Of a stretch of 64,000 nt of DNA, positions 35,005 to 48,200 are shown piece by piece (positions within the stretch are counted from its first letter, which is position 1; every line of letters begins with the position of its first letter). The notes below the pieces were generated by a model. That model saw nothing but the letters and a program-made list of their open reading frames with translations. It was not told where the DNA came from and made no database searches. A program made the position numbers and the translations under genes. This stretch comes from Flavobacterium psychrotrophum (GTDB lineage: Bacteria; Bacteroidota; Bacteroidia; Flavobacteriales; Flavobacteriaceae): contig NZ_CP031557.1 of assembly GCF_003403075.1 (NCBI RefSeq), positions 868,001 to 932,000 of the forward strand, in the 5' to 3' direction.

Positions 35005-38000
35005 ATGAGAAAAACTACCTACTTACTACTGGTACTGTTTATCTTTTCTGCCTGGTCATCTTACGGGCAGTGGTCAGAAGATTTTGAGTCGGGCATCCCG
35101 GCCAGCTGGCAAAGATTTACATTACTAAACGGAACACCCGGTACAGTTCCTTCCTGGGAAAATGCTACAGGAACCACTTGTCAGGGTACAGGTGCGGCAT
35201 TTGTATCAAACGCATTAATTGGTGCCGGCAATACATCTCAGACATGGCTGGTAACCCCGCAGCTTGCAATTCCTGCAAATGCACAACTTTCTTTTAAGGG
35301 TGTTCAAACATATCCTGCGCAAAATGGTAGTATTTATCAGCTTTGGGTTTCACAAACATCTGCAACAGATGTAAGCACGTTTACAATGGTAAGGGCATGG
35401 ACAGAGAATGAAATGAACCCCGGCAACCAGCTGGCGTGTGCTTCTCAAACGGTTAGTCTTGCTGCTTACGCTAATCAAAACCTTTATATTGCTTTTGTAA
35501 AACGCGATACCCAGTATGCAAACGTACTGCAGGGAGACCGGTTTACGCTGGATGATATAAGACTTACAGGGTTGTGTTTACCGCCAACATCATCTTCGGC
35601 AACGGCACCGGGATCAGATTTTGCCGATATTAATATCGTTGGTACAACAGGTGGCAGCTGGGATATTAACCTTATACCGGGCACCGGACAGGCAAATACA
35701 AATGTTGTAACACATAATGGCGCAGCATCTCCTGTGCGTGTTTCCGGCCTTACACCATCTACACCATATACATATTATGTAAGAGCAAACTGTGGTACTA
35801 ACCAAAGTACCTGGATAGGCCCCTATAACTTTACCACATTACAAAGCAGCACAACAATGCCGTTTTCTGATAATTTTGAATCGAATACGGTAGGGTGGAC
35901 GCTTACTAACGGCACACAGATAAACAAATGGGCCGTAGGCAATGCTACAAACAATGGTGGCCAGCGCTCATTATATGTTACAGATGATAATGGTGTTACT
36001 AATAACTATACCGCTACACAAACGGCAATAGTACACGCGTATCGCGATATCCAGATTCCGGCAACGGCTACTAATGTAGGTATCTCTTTCGACTGGAAAG
36101 GTTTAGGAGAGCTTAACGACTATTTTTATGTTTGGGCAGTGCCCACAAGCTTTACCCCGGTAGCCGGTACAGGTATTAACCCGCTGGTAAGCGGTGCAAA
36201 CAGCAGGATAAGAATAGGCGATAGTTTTTTTAATTCTGCCAATTACCAGAATTATAGCTATATGCTTGATGCCACAGTTTTCAGGGGCCAGACAATGCGA
36301 CTGGTTTTTGAGTGGAGAAACAACTCAATTACAGGCACGCAGCCACCTGCATCTATAGACAATGTATTAGTTAATGAAGTTACCTGCCCGGTACCTTCGG
36401 CTATTACCTATGCAGGTGTTGGCACAACAACGGCTACAATCAACTGGACAGAAACCGGCACGGCAGCGGCGTGGGAAGTACTTGTAGTACCTATGGGTTC
36501 TGCGTTTCCGGCAAACAATACAACGGGTGCGCAGGTAACTCAGCCTACTTATACAGCTACAGATCTTGCCCCTACATCTGGATATGATGTGTATGTAAGG
36601 TCGGTATGTTCTCCTTCAAATAAAAGTTTCTGGGCAAGGGCTACAACAAGGCTTATTACGGCCTGTGGTGTTATTATACCGCCATTTACAGAAACGTTCA
36701 ACTCTAACTCGCCAAGCGAAGCTTGTTGGACCGTTGTTGATGCAAATGCAGATAACCTTACCTGGAATCTTAACACTACATACTTTATGTATGAAGGCGA
36801 CCAGGCAGCATCTATTACCAAATACTGGAACTCTACCAGTAATAACGACTGGCTTATAAGCCCGGCAATACAGCTAAACGGAAACCAAAGGGTAAAATTC
36901 CGCTACAGGGTAGTATCGGCATCATATCCTACAGATATGGAGGTGCTGTTGTCTACTTCAGGAGCTGCACCGGCAAACTTTACTAATGTATTAATGCCGC
37001 AGCAATCCATTACAAATACAGAGTATCAGCAAAAGATATTATATCTTAACAACTATAATGGTGTAGTAAACATTGCACTGCATGTGCCAAATGTAACTAC
37101 AAACTCATGGACACTATTTGTAGACGAGTTTGTTATAGAGGATATTCCGCAGTGTGCGGCACCTACTGCACTTACGGCATCTAACTACGATAATACAACT
37201 GCAAACCTTTCATGGACTGCCGGCTTTAACGAAACGCAGTGGCAGGTAGCTGTACAGCCGCAAAACTCAGGCATACCTACGGGTAACGGGGTATTGGTTA
37301 ACACACCTTCATATGCTCCTACCGGCCTTAACCCGGCTTCATTGTATGAGTATTATGTAAGGGCTTACTGTTCTGCTACAAACCAGAGCGAGTGGGTAGG
37401 GCCGTTTGTATTTAATACCCTGGTTTGCCCTGAGGCTAACAGGTGTAATTATAAAGTAACGGTTACCGCTACAACAGGTAACGGTACTTTTGGCCGTCTT
37501 AACTTTTACCAGAACGGTATTCTTGTAGGTACGGTTAGTGCCCTTAGCGGCCTTGTTAACACAGGTACTGTTGCCATGTGTCCGGGTGTGCCATTTACCG
37601 TAAACTGGGATTATACAAACTGGGGCACCTATACTGCCGAAGTACTTGTACAGGATTCTTATGATGAAACCGTTTACAGGTATGTAAAAGGGGTAGACCC
37701 AATAATTTTGCCTATTACGGTACCGGTTTATTCTGGTACTGCAACCTGTACACCTGTAGCGTGTTCTAAACCGCTAAGTGTGGTTATGACCGCTAATACA
37801 CCTAACAGCATTACGATTGACTGGACAGAATCTGGCAGTGCTACCTCATGGGAAGTATTTGCCGTACCAACCGGAGGGGCTGCACCAGATGCTAATACAG
37901 CAGGTACTGTAGTTACAGCTCATCCTTACACGCTGGCAGATCTTATACCGGGAACAAGATATTCATTTTATGTAAGGGCAGTTTGTAGCGATACAAGCAA

Positions 38001-41000
38001 AAGTACCTGGACACTTGAAAAAATATTCAGTACCCGCATTACAAATGATGAGTGTAGTACAGCATATGTGCTGCCTGTAAGTCCTACAGGTTACTGCGAT
38101 ACACCTTATCATGCTACACTAAACGGTGCTACGGCTTCGCCGCAGGCAAATACCTGTGGTATTGCTGCCTACGCTAATGATGATGTTTGGTTTGAGTTTA
38201 CAGCTACAGCTACATCACACATTTTATACATAAATAACAGGGCAGGTTCTTCTACAAACCTTAACCTTAGTAAAGCGCTTTATGCTGGTGGTTGCGATGC
38301 ACTGCAACAACTACTGTGTGTACAGGGTAATACTGTAGCCTATAACACTACCTATTTTATTACAGGTACAGGAGCAAACAATAATGACGTATTATTAAAT
38401 AGCCTTACAGTAGGTACAACCTATAAATTAAGGATATTCTCTAACTACGCTACAGCAAACGATACCCGTTTTGATATTTGTATCGCTACACCGTCTGCGG
38501 CTATTGCCATTGATGAAACTACTTATACACCAGAACAGTTGATTACCAATGTACTTATAGATGAGAATTGTGCAGAAGCATCAAACATCAACTATTTTAC
38601 AGGTACAAACTATGGTGCGCCGCATAATGGTATTGCTTACTTTAATAAAAACGGTGCAGATTTCCCTTTTGAAAGAGGTATTATCCTTTCAACAGGTAAG
38701 GCAACAAATGCAACAGGGCCAAAAACTACCATACAGTCGGCTACCTATATGCAAACCACGTCGCCTTATGGCACATTGTGGCTGGGCGACCAGGACTTGT
38801 TTAATTACATTACGGCAACAGGCACTTCGCAAGGACTTACAAACTTCTACAATGCCACATCAATAGAGTTTGATTTTATGGCTTATGGAACAGAAATGTC
38901 TTTCGATTTCCTTTTCGCGTCAGAAGACTACGGGCTGTTTCAGTGTAACTGGGGCGATGCTTTTGCCTTCTTCCTTACCGATGAGGCAGGTGCTACCCGA
39001 AACCTTGCTGTGATACCAGGGACTGATACTCCGGTTTCTGTAACAACAATAAGAGATTCTAAATATAATTACCCTGATGCAACCTGTGCCTCAGATAATG
39101 AAGAATCGTTTGATAAACTGTATGATGGTTACAAAGGTGTTTCAAGGTATGCAGCTTCTGCAAACTTTATGGGTAATACTAAGCCGCTTACAGTACGTTC
39201 GGCAGTAAACCCTGGCGAGCACTACCACATTAAAATGGTAATTGCAGAAAAGAATGACGGTAACTACGATTCGGCTATCTTCCTTGACGGAGACAGTTTT
39301 AATGTAGGCCGCATCAATCTTGGTGCAGACCTGCTTGTAAGTGCTAACAGCGCGGTGTGTTTTGGTGCTGAAAAAGTACTGAATACAGGCCTTAGCGCTT
39401 CATATTTTACATTTGTATGGACTAAAAATGGTGATGTAATTACGGGTGCAACGGCTCCATCATATACCGTTACAGAAGCCGGCACTTATGCGGTAACTGC
39501 TACGGTTATTACTTCGGGCTGTACTACATCAGATGAAGTTGAAGTAGAATTCTTTAATAACATCAAAACGATAGTACATGCTCCTGCAGATCTTACTTTA
39601 TGTTCATCAACGGTAAATGCTTCATTTAACCTTGGCCTAAACACAACGGCTGTTCTTGCAGATGTGGCTACGGCTGCTGATTATGCTGTTAGCTATTATG
39701 AAACACAGCTACTTGCCGATGCAGGTAATGATGCCGATGCCATAGCAGATACAGCAAACTACAATGCTATTAATGACCATACTGTTTATGTAAGGGTAGA
39801 GAATACTGTAACAGGATGTTATACTACTTATACGTTTAAAACACTTGTAACTCCTAACAGTGTTGCGGTGCTTGAATTCTCATATCCTGCAACGTGTACT
39901 ATAGCTACACAAAACCCTGCACCGGTAAAACTTGCCGGCTTTGCAGAAGGAGGTACCTACAGTGCTACAGATGCTAACATTACTGTTGATGCTACTACGG
40001 GTATAATAGACCTGACTGCTACACAACCGGGAACGTATCAGGTTACTTATACTTTAGCTACTGCAAACTGTGTAACTGGCGGTACTTACAATGCTACAAT
40101 AGTAATTAATGCCACTACAGCACCAGCCATAACATTTAGCTATACCGATGTTTGCGAACTCGCTACTAATGCGCTTCCGGTATTGCCTGCGGGCTTTGTA
40201 ACGGGCGGTACTTATACTTCGGCAACACTTACAGTTGATGCCCAGACAGGAGAAATTGACCTTAGCAGTGCTACTACTGGTACGCACCAGGTAGTATATG
40301 CAGTGGTTGCAAATGCTGCTAACTGTACGGCTGCTGATACCTTTACGGCAAGTATTGTAGTTACAGGCACTACTGCCCCTGCTATAACATTCAGCTATGT
40401 TGATGTTTGTGCCCTGGCTGCCAATGCGCTTCCTGTATTACCAACGGGCTTTGTAACAGGTGGTACGTATACCTCGGCAACACTAACAGTTGATGCCCAA
40501 ACAGGAGAAGTTGATCTTACCGGTGCTACTACAGGTACACACCAGGTAGTATATACAGTAGCTGCCGATGCTACTAACTGCACGGCTGCTGAAAGTTTTA
40601 CTGCAAATATTGAGGTAACAGCTACTATAGCTCCTGCTATAACATTCAGCTATGCTGATGTTTGCGAACTGGCTGCTAATGCGCTTCCGCAAGTACCAGT
40701 AGGCTTTACAACAGGAGGTACTTATGCTTCTGCAACGCTAACGGTAAATGCACAAACCGGAGCGATAGACCTTAGCAATGCTACGGCGGGTACTCACCAG
40801 GTAACGTATGCTGTTACTGCAGATGCTGCCACATGTACTGCTGCTGCTAGTTATACGGCTAATATCGTAATTACTGCTGCAACGGTTCCTGCAATTACAT
40901 TTACATATACCGATGTTTGTGTACAGGCATCTAATGCGCTTCCGGTACTTTCGACAGGTTTTGCTACCGGCGGAACTTATGCGTCAGCAACCGTAACTGT

Positions 41001-41916
41001 AAATGCTCAGACGGGTGAGATAGACCTTAGTACTGCTACGGCAGGTACACACCAGATTACTTATACCACAACTGCTGATGTTGCAAATTGTATTGCAGGT
41101 AACAGCTACACAGCAAATATTGTTATCAATAACCGTATTGTTCCTGTAACAGGCTTTACCTACCAGGCAGATTACTGTAATGATACTGCTACGGTAACTC
41201 CGGATGTTGCAACCGGCTTTACTACAGGTGGTACATTTACGGTAAACAGTACAGCATTGACTATTAATCCTGCAACAGGTGTTATCAACCTTGATAATAC
41301 AGAAGCGGGTACTTATGTAATTACCTACACCTATACATCTCAAAATGATTGTGAGCAGAGTGGCAACAGTTCATTTACACTTACATTAAGCAGCAGCCTT
41401 GCAGTAAACATTGCAGACAGTTGTGTAAACAATGTAAAATGGCTTGAAGCTGTTCCTGCAAACAATTCATTCGATGCAGCACAGGTAAGCTACCTGTGGG
41501 AAGATGCTAATGGTAACGAAATAGGTATCGACAGTGCTACATTTAATGCAACAGAATATTACAATGACAATCCAAACCTTACATTCCCGGCCACAATTAC
41601 AGTAACAGTAATTTCAGGCAGGTGTAGTGTAACACAGGATTTTGTGATAGACAATGTATTGTGTGAAGTGCAAAAGGGTATTTCTCCTAATGGCGATGGT
41701 AAAAATGATTACCTGGATTTAAGGGGAATGAATGTAGGTAAGATAACCATCTTTAACCGATACGGTACTAAAGTGTATGAGAAACGCAATTATACCAACG
41801 AATGGACGGGTAACACCGATTCAGGCGAGGAACTTCCAACCGGAACATATTTCTATGCTATAGAGTTTACAGGCAAAGAAAGCAAGACGGGCTGGATATA
41901 TATAAACAGGAATTAG
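35005..41916 (+). CDS. Giant T9SS type B adhesin-like protein
   Basis: A 2303-residue secreted protein with a signal peptide ending at SSYGQ. In order: a choice-of-anchor-J domain (WSEDFESGIPASWQRFTLLN), fibronectin-III-like domains (for example TPSTPYTYYVRANCG, LAPTSGYDVYVRSVC), further anchor-J-like domains, a choice-of-anchor-L-like domain near 1170-1430 (DFLFASEDYGLFQCNWGDAF), an Ig-like stretch, and six tandem 85-residue repeats (about 1620-2130). It ends with a gliding-motility-associated C-terminal (T9SS type B) domain: KGISPNGDGKNDYLDLRGMN, IFNRYGTKVY. Such tails direct export and attachment through the T9SS, often with PorP/SprF partners as found 7 kb downstream. Ligand unknown. Confidence 0.9.
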   Translation: MRKTTYLLLVLFIFSAWSSYGQWSEDFESGIPASWQRFTLLNGTPGTVPSWENATGTTCQGTGAAFVSNALIGAGNTSQTWLVTPQLAIPANAQLSFKGVQTYPAQNGSIYQLWVSQTSATDVSTFTMVRAWTENEMNPGNQLACASQTVSLAAYANQNLYIAFVKRDTQYANVLQGDRFTLDDIRLTGLCLPPTSSSATAPGSDFADINIVGTTGGSWDINLIPGTGQANTNVVTHNGAASPVRVSGLTPSTPYTYYVRANCGTNQSTWIGPYNFTTLQSSTTMPFSDNFESNTVGWTLTNGTQINKWAVGNATNNGGQRSLYVTDDNGVTNNYTATQTAIVHAYRDIQIPATATNVGISFDWKGLGELNDYFYVWAVPTSFTPVAGTGINPLVSGANSRIRIGDSFFNSANYQNYSYMLDATVFRGQTMRLVFEWRNNSITGTQPPASIDNVLVNEVTCPVPSAITYAGVGTTTATINWTETGTAAAWEVLVVPMGSAFPANNTTGAQVTQPTYTATDLAPTSGYDVYVRSVCSPSNKSFWARATTRLITACGVIIPPFTETFNSNSPSEACWTVVDANADNLTWNLNTTYFMYEGDQAASITKYWNSTSNNDWLISPAIQLNGNQRVKFRYRVVSASYPTDMEVLLSTSGAAPANFTNVLMPQQSITNTEYQQKILYLNNYNGVVNIALHVPNVTTNSWTLFVDEFVIEDIPQCAAPTALTASNYDNTTANLSWTAGFNETQWQVAVQPQNSGIPTGNGVLVNTPSYAPTGLNPASLYEYYVRAYCSATNQSEWVGPFVFNTLVCPEANRCNYKVTVTATTGNGTFGRLNFYQNGILVGTVSALSGLVNTGTVAMCPGVPFTVNWDYTNWGTYTAEVLVQDSYDETVYRYVKGVDPIILPITVPVYSGTATCTPVACSKPLSVVMTANTPNSITIDWTESGSATSWEVFAVPTGGAAPDANTAGTVVTAHPYTLADLIPGTRYSFYVRAVCSDTSKSTWTLEKIFSTRITNDECSTAYVLPVSPTGYCDTPYHATLNGATASPQANTCGIAAYANDDVWFEFTATATSHILYINNRAGSSTNLNLSKALYAGGCDALQQLLCVQGNTVAYNTTYFITGTGANNNDVLLNSLTVGTTYKLRIFSNYATANDTRFDICIATPSAAIAIDETTYTPEQLITNVLIDENCAEASNINYFTGTNYGAPHNGIAYFNKNGADFPFERGIILSTGKATNATGPKTTIQSATYMQTTSPYGTLWLGDQDLFNYITATGTSQGLTNFYNATSIEFDFMAYGTEMSFDFLFASEDYGLFQCNWGDAFAFFLTDEAGATRNLAVIPGTDTPVSVTTIRDSKYNYPDATCASDNEESFDKLYDGYKGVSRYAASANFMGNTKPLTVRSAVNPGEHYHIKMVIAEKNDGNYDSAIFLDGDSFNVGRINLGADLLVSANSAVCFGAEKVLNTGLSASYFTFVWTKNGDVITGATAPSYTVTEAGTYAVTATVITSGCTTSDEVEVEFFNNIKTIVHAPADLTLCSSTVNASFNLGLNTTAVLADVATAADYAVSYYETQLLADAGNDADAIADTANYNAINDHTVYVRVENTVTGCYTTYTFKTLVTPNSVAVLEFSYPATCTIATQNPAPVKLAGFAEGGTYSATDANITVDATTGIIDLTATQPGTYQVTYTLATANCVTGGTYNATIVINATTAPAITFSYTDVCELATNALPVLPAGFVTGGTYTSATLTVDAQTGEIDLSSATTGTHQVVYAVVANAANCTAADTFTASIVVTGTTAPAITFSYVDVCALAANALPVLPTGFVTGGTYTSATLTVDAQTGEVDLTGATTGTHQVVYTVAADATNCTAAESFTANIEVTATIAPAITFSYADVCELAANALPQVPVGFTTGGTYASATLTVNAQTGAIDLSNATAGTHQVTYAVTADAATCTAAASYTANIVITAATVPAITFTYTDVCVQASNALPVLSTGFATGGTYASATVTVNAQTGEIDLSTATAGTHQITYTTTADVANCIAGNSYTANIVINNRIVPVTGFTYQADYCNDTATVTPDVATGFTTGGTFTVNSTALTINPATGVINLDNTEAGTYVITYTYTSQNDCEQSGNSSFTLTLSSSLAVNIADSCVNNVKWLEAVPANNSFDAAQVSYLWEDANGNEIGIDSATFNATEYYNDNPNLTFPATITVTVISGRCSVTQDFVIDNVLCEVQKGISPNGDGKNDYLDLRGMNVGKITIFNRYGTKVYEKRNYTNEWTGNTDSGEELPTGTYFYAIEFTGKESKTGWIYINRN
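39865..41394 (+). repeat. Six tandem 255-bp repeats
   Basis: Units begin near 39865, 40120, 40375, 40630, 40885 and 41140, a spacing of 255 bases (85 codons). The middle four are closely similar in protein and DNA, each with a start like APAITFSY-DVC, a GFVTGGTYTSATLTV core, an AQTGEIDLS turn and a GTHQVVY strand. The outer two are diverged. Confidence 0.85.
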
Positions 41917-41943
41917 AAGATTAAGTTTAATTGATTTTAGGTT

Positions 41944-41989
41944 GCAAGGAATTAAGGCGGCGGACATTTTCCGCTGCCTTTCCCCTTGC
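41944..41989 (+). terminator. Long hairpin terminator after the first giant gene
   Basis: AAGGCGGCGGA pairs with TCCGCTGCCTT (one G-T wobble), and the outer GCAAGG/CCTTGC arms extend the stem. A short T-rich stretch follows. Confidence 0.65.
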
Positions 41990-42147
41990 TTTATTTAAGT
42001 GTAAGGAGCATACAGCTCCATTTTGGTTTTATTGAATTTACAAGAAACCTGTTGTATCAGGTACCTAACACAGGCCGTATAAAGTGTAAATAACAGTTTG
42101 GCACAACTCTGTTTTTTATCGGAAATAACAACCGGAAAAAAACAAAA

Positions 42148-42177
42148 TTGGCTAAATAGAGATTATTCGCACCTTTG
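42148..42177 (+). promoter_or_regulatory. Promoter of the second giant adhesin gene
   Basis: TTG (42148-42150), 19 bases, then CACCTTTG (42170-42177). This fits the Flavobacterium TTG-N19-TAnnTTTG pattern with a single mismatch (C for T). It starts 53 bases upstream of the gene. Confidence 0.55.
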
Positions 42178-42202
42178 TGCCCGTTTTAATAAATAAAGAT
42201 TG

Positions 42203-45200
42203 ATGTTGAAAAATTTGCTGATGAAAAAGAAGTTTTTATTGTTTTTAATGTTGATGCTATGCCTGCCATTTTTGGCAAAGGCGCAAGATCCGTGTACCCA
42301 GATTACCCCCGGTTTAACCCAGTTTACACCGTCTGTTTTAGAGAACGGGGTTTACACTGTAGACCTTGGATTAGGCCTTTCACTTTCGGCAGATGCTACT
42401 ACGGGTACTTCGGGCATCGATCCGGCTTTGGTATCATTCCGTTGGACTTTTAGTAACGGGGCTATCTTAAATGGGCGCAGTATAAATTATACCTTTTTGC
42501 AGGAGGGTACTACTACTTTTACACTATCTGCCATATACCAGGCCTGTACAGTTTCGGTTACTTATACTGTAAATGTGCAGGATGGCGTTCCGTTCAGGCT
42601 TTACAGCCAGTTTAATGGCCGTTATGATTATATGGCTATTGGTAATACCATGAACCTTCAGGAAAATGCAGGCATACTGGTAAGTGATGAATGCGGTGTT
42701 TTAACCGAATCATCTGCTACACTGGCATTGGCGCCAACACAACATATTGCCGCTGCATACTTGTACTGGGCAGGTTCTGGCCTGGGCGATTTTAATGTAA
42801 ACCTTAACAGCACACCCGTTACCGCACAGCGCACATTTTATTCAAACATAACACCCGCTGTAAATAACCCGAAGATGAACTTTGGCGCCTTTGCAGATGT
42901 TACCAGCCTTGTAACCGGTAGCGGTACATATACTCTTTCTGGGCTTAACATTATGGCTACCCTGGCTAACGACCGTGATTATTGCTATCAGGGCATCAAC
43001 TTTGCCGGATGGTCAATCATAATTGTTTACGCTAACGACAGCCTGCCATATAATCAGGTAAGTGTTTATGATGGTTTTAAAACGGTAGACCGCCAAAATG
43101 GTACGCTGCAAATCTACCTTGATAACCTTAATGTGATTAGCAATGTTGGTGCAAAAATTGGATTTTTGGCATGGGAGGGCGATGCAACAGGATCTGTAGA
43201 TGAATCATTAAAAATTAATGGTGTTGCAATTGGCAATCCACCTTTAAATCCGCTCAATAATCCGTTTAACGGAACCAATAGCTTCACAGGGGCAAGCAAC
43301 CTGTGGAACATGGACATTGATTATTACGATATCCAGAACAGGATAAGCGTAGGCGATACCGATCTTGATGTTACCCTTACTACAGGGCAGGATGCGGTAA
43401 TAGTAAATAACATTGTTACCGTGGTAAACAGCGAATTACCGGACGGAAGTATAGAGATGTTTTTTTACACCGGTAATGAAACCTGTGGAAGCCGCGATAT
43501 GCAACTGGTGTATATGGCTAAAAACTATAATAGTACAGCCCCGCTTCCGGCAAATACGCCCATTTCGGTTTATGCCGATAATATATTGCTGAGTACGATT
43601 TACACTCATGCCGATATTCCCATCGGAAGTTCAGAGGTTAATAGTGTAATGGTAACATTGCCTCCGCAGGTTCCTGCAAATTTCGATCTGACATTTGCAA
43701 TTGACGATGACGGTACCCATACCGGTACGGTTCGTGAAATTAATGAAGATAACAATACCTACACAGAGGCTATTGCTTTAACTACCCAAATTGAACCGCA
43801 AACCATAACGCCATTATCTCTTTGTTCGCCAAATAACAATAGCGAAGCGGTGTTCGATCTTACAGATGCTACTACAGCTGTGGTTAATTATGAAATTGAT
43901 TATTACAGGACGCAGGCAGAAGCAGATATCGAGGATAATGCCATAACCGCACCCGAAACATTTACATCTGTAAGTACAACAGTGTTTGCCAGGATTTACA
44001 GTGCTACAGCTCCTTCTTGTTTTGCTATAGAACCTATAGTACTTACTGTAAACAATGGCCCTGAGCTTAATACCGCGGGCAACCCTTTTGTATATGTTTT
44101 ATGCCCCGATGCAGGTAGTAATGATACAGCAACGGTTGCGTTGTTAAGTAATATTGCGGCTAACCTTAAAGATAATACTTTTCAAAACATAACGCTTTTA
44201 GCAAATACGGGGCAGGATACTAATTTAGCTAATTATGTCATTACCTATCACGCTTCCGCAGATGATGCACGAGATGGAATTAGTCCGCTGGCAGATGGTT
44301 ACCGTGCCATAAACGGGACTACGGTATATCTTCGAATACAGTCTAATACAACAGGCAGTTGCGCCACTGTGGGCAACGTGCAGTTTTTTATAGAACGTCC
44401 TGTTGCCATTGTGCCATCTGCGCTTCAGGTATGTGGCAACACTACAGGAATATTTAATTTATCAGATAAAGATGCAGAAATAACCAACGGTACGGGTTCT
44501 TATACGGTAAAGTATTATCTTAATTCTGGCGATGCTACTATAGGAGGGAACAATAATCTTCTTGCTACAGCATATACAGGCACAGACCTTCAGGTAGTAT
44601 ATGCCCGTGTTGAAGATATACGTACAGCATGTGCTACAGTAGTGCAGTTAGAGCTAAGGGTAAATCCTGCTCCCGTGGTACGACTACCTAATGCTTTAGG
44701 TATATGCGATGACGATTATGATGGCTTTACTGTTTTTAATCTACATAGTATTGAGCCGGGTTTAAACCTGGATGTACCTGCAAATTATACAATAACCTAT
44801 CATTTAGATATAGCGGCTGGTGTTACTATTGCAAGCCCTGGTTCATTTGTAAATACTACTATAGATACACAAACTATTTATGTAAAGGTAGCCAGGAATG
44901 GTGCGGCTGGTTGTGTTACTATATTCCCGCTTGATCTTGTGGTTTATCCTAAGCCGGCAATTCCTTTAATTACAGATTACATACTTTGCGATGATCCTTC
45001 AACTACCGGAAATGTAACTACATTTAATCTTACATCAAAAGATAATGAAGTTACAGGAGGTGTTGCATCGCTTAATGTTTCATATTTTACAAGTCAGGCT
45101 GCCGCCGAAACAGGTATAGGCAGTATCATTGCGCCGCTAACCTATCAAAATACGGCTTCACCACAAACCATCTGGGCAAGGGTTGAGAGTACTTTAGGTT

Positions 45201-48200
45201 GTTATAGTATAGGTTCATTCAACCTGATCGTTAACCCGCTACCATTAGCGGATTTAAGCAGCCCAATTTTCTACGCGTGTGAAGAAACCCCGGGTGAAGG
45301 CTTGTTCTATTTTGACAGGTTAGACCCGGTAATGATGGGCGGCCAGGCCGGTTATACGGCACTGTACTATGAAAACCAGGCCGATGCGGTACCTGGCAAT
45401 GCGAACTTCATTACGGTCAACCCGTACCTTTCGGTAAACAAAACGATCTATGCCTTGGTAACCAATACGGCTACGGGCTGTAGCGTTGTTGCACCGGCCC
45501 AACTGGAAGTACAACCGGCGCCTATCGCACCAAACCCAACCGACCTTGAAGAATGTGACTTCAACAACGATAATGTAACTACGTTCAACCTTCAGGATGC
45601 ACTGGATGAGATCCAGGCGGCAATGGGAGGTACGGTAACCCTTACGATCCATGAGACGTCAGCGGATGCAAACTACCAGAACGGGACCAACCCGATCACC
45701 ACGCACCTGAATGACTATACAAACATCGAGGCACAGACCACGGGAGGCATCCAGACGCTTTACATCCGTGTAAACTCAGCCACTACCTCATGTTTTGACG
45801 TAGTACCGCTACGCCTTGTGGTGCACCCCGTACCGGAAGCGACAGACCCACTTGAGGACTATGCGCTTTGCGACAACGGCGCCAGTGATACCGACGGGCA
45901 GGCGATCTTTGACCTTACCAGCTACCAGGCTATCGTGCTGAACACGATGAACCCTGCCCAGTTTACAGTAACGTACCATACCGGCCTTAGCAGCGCACAG
46001 CTTGGCACCCCGGCTATCGCTACCCCGGGTACACATACGTCAGCCACAGCTACAGTATACATCCGTGTAACGAACAACGCTACGGGCTGTTACGACATTG
46101 TACCGCTAAACCTGGTGGTGAACCCGCTACCTGTAGTAACAAACCCAACGCCGCTGGTACTTTGTGATGAGCATAACTCCGGCGATGAGGTCGAGGAATT
46201 TGACCTTACCGCTAAGACAGACGAGATCACAGGAGGCGTAAACGGTTTAACCACCACGTTCCACACGAACCTTGCGGATGCAGAAGCAGGTACAGGAGCA
46301 ATCCCTAACCCTGAGACGTATGAAAATAGAAGCTCCCCTGCGGTGCAGCCAATTTTTGTAAGGGTAACCGATAATGTAACGGGCTGCTACCGTATCGTAC
46401 TACTGGACATCCGTGTAGAGCCACTTCCGGTACTGGTAAGCCCAACGCTGGATGAACTGACCATATGCGATACCAACGGCTCAGGCTATGGTAATATTGA
46501 CCTGGACGCGCTTGTAGCGAACATGGTCAACAATGGTGTAGGCTTAACAGTAGCCTTCTACCGCACACAGGATGATGCAGAAAGGGGCAACAACCCTATA
46601 CTGAACACGTCCGACTATGAGAACGTAACACCGGGCAGCCAGGTACTTTATGTAGTTGCTACCAATACGGTAACAGGATGCCGTTCTATAGTGTACCCGA
46701 TCACGATCATCATTACCCGTGCACCGATAGCAGTAACGCTAACCGACCTGACGGACTGTGATGATGAAGACAGCGACAATACCGACCACAGGAGGGTATT
46801 TGACCTGACCCAGAAAGATGCTGAGGTATACACCCAGACCGGAGTTGCCCCGGGCAGCTACACGATCGAGTATTTTACCAGTGAGGTGAATGCACAGGCC
46901 GGAGCACCACGCATCACCACACCACAGAGCTACCGCGGCACCGACGGCGAGCAGGTATGGGTAAGGGTAAGTGTACCGGGTACGGACTGCTACCAGGTAA
47001 GCAGCTTTGAGCTGCATGTCAATGCGCCACAAGAGCTTGCCACCCCAACCGTACTGATGCTTTGTGATGAGGCCCTTCCAAACGACGGCAGGACCGCCTT
47101 TGACCTTACGGCAATGAACGACTATATCCTGACGCCAACCGGCATCGGGGAAAGTAACATCGTAGAATACTTTGAAGACAGCGCCTACACCAGCCTGATC
47201 AGCCCTGCAAGCGCCTATACCAATGCCACCAACCCGCAAACGGTGTTTGTACGTGTTACCACGCCACAGGGTTGTGAGAGCTACAGCAGCTTAACGCTAA
47301 GGGTAGTGCCAAGGCCAACGCCAAACATAGCGCCAACACCACTGGAGCTTTGTGATACGAACGATGCCAACCTTGGCGACGGTATCGAGGTGTTTAACCT
47401 TGACCTGGCCAGGCGCAACATACTGGGCGGGGATACCCAGAGCCAGGTGGCCTACTATACCACAGAAGCGGCGGCCGAAGCAGGCGACATTACCGCTGCA
47501 GAATACATCGTTACCCCAACAGCGTATACGAGCGTAACCCCATGGAACGATACGGTATATGTACGTGTAACGCGTACCGATACCCAGCCGGGCGCACCGG
47601 GCTGTGCAGAAGTTGTAGCCTTACCGCTTATCGTAAACCCACTGCCACCGGTATACGACAGCACAGGAGTAGTACCATTGTATGCGATCTGTAACGACCC
47701 GACGACCGGCTTTGAGACATTCAACCTAATCGGTCATATAACCGACCTGCTAACCACTGCAGGTGTAAACCCTACCGATTATGCAATCAGGTTCTATAAA
47801 GACATGGCTGCCTATACGGCAGGTACAGCACTGCCACATAACTATACCAACGTAACGGCAGGGCACCAGCAGATCCTGGTACATGTAACAGACAACACGA
47901 CCCGTTGTGAGATACTGACAACCTTAGATCTTTACGCGGAGCAGGCGGCAGTAGCCAACCCGGTAACCTCACCGGCCAACAGCCCAATGGTGGAATGTGA
48001 CTATGACGGTACAAACGACGGCTTTACGGAATTTGACCTTACCCCTGCGGGTGCAGAAGTACTGGGCAGCCAGAACCCTGCACAGTACACACTTGGCTAC
48101 TACACCAGCCAGGCCGCCGCTGAGGCAGGCGACATCACGGCAGCGGAGTATATAGCAACGCCTGCAGCGTTTACCAATACGGTATACCTTGGGCAGACGA

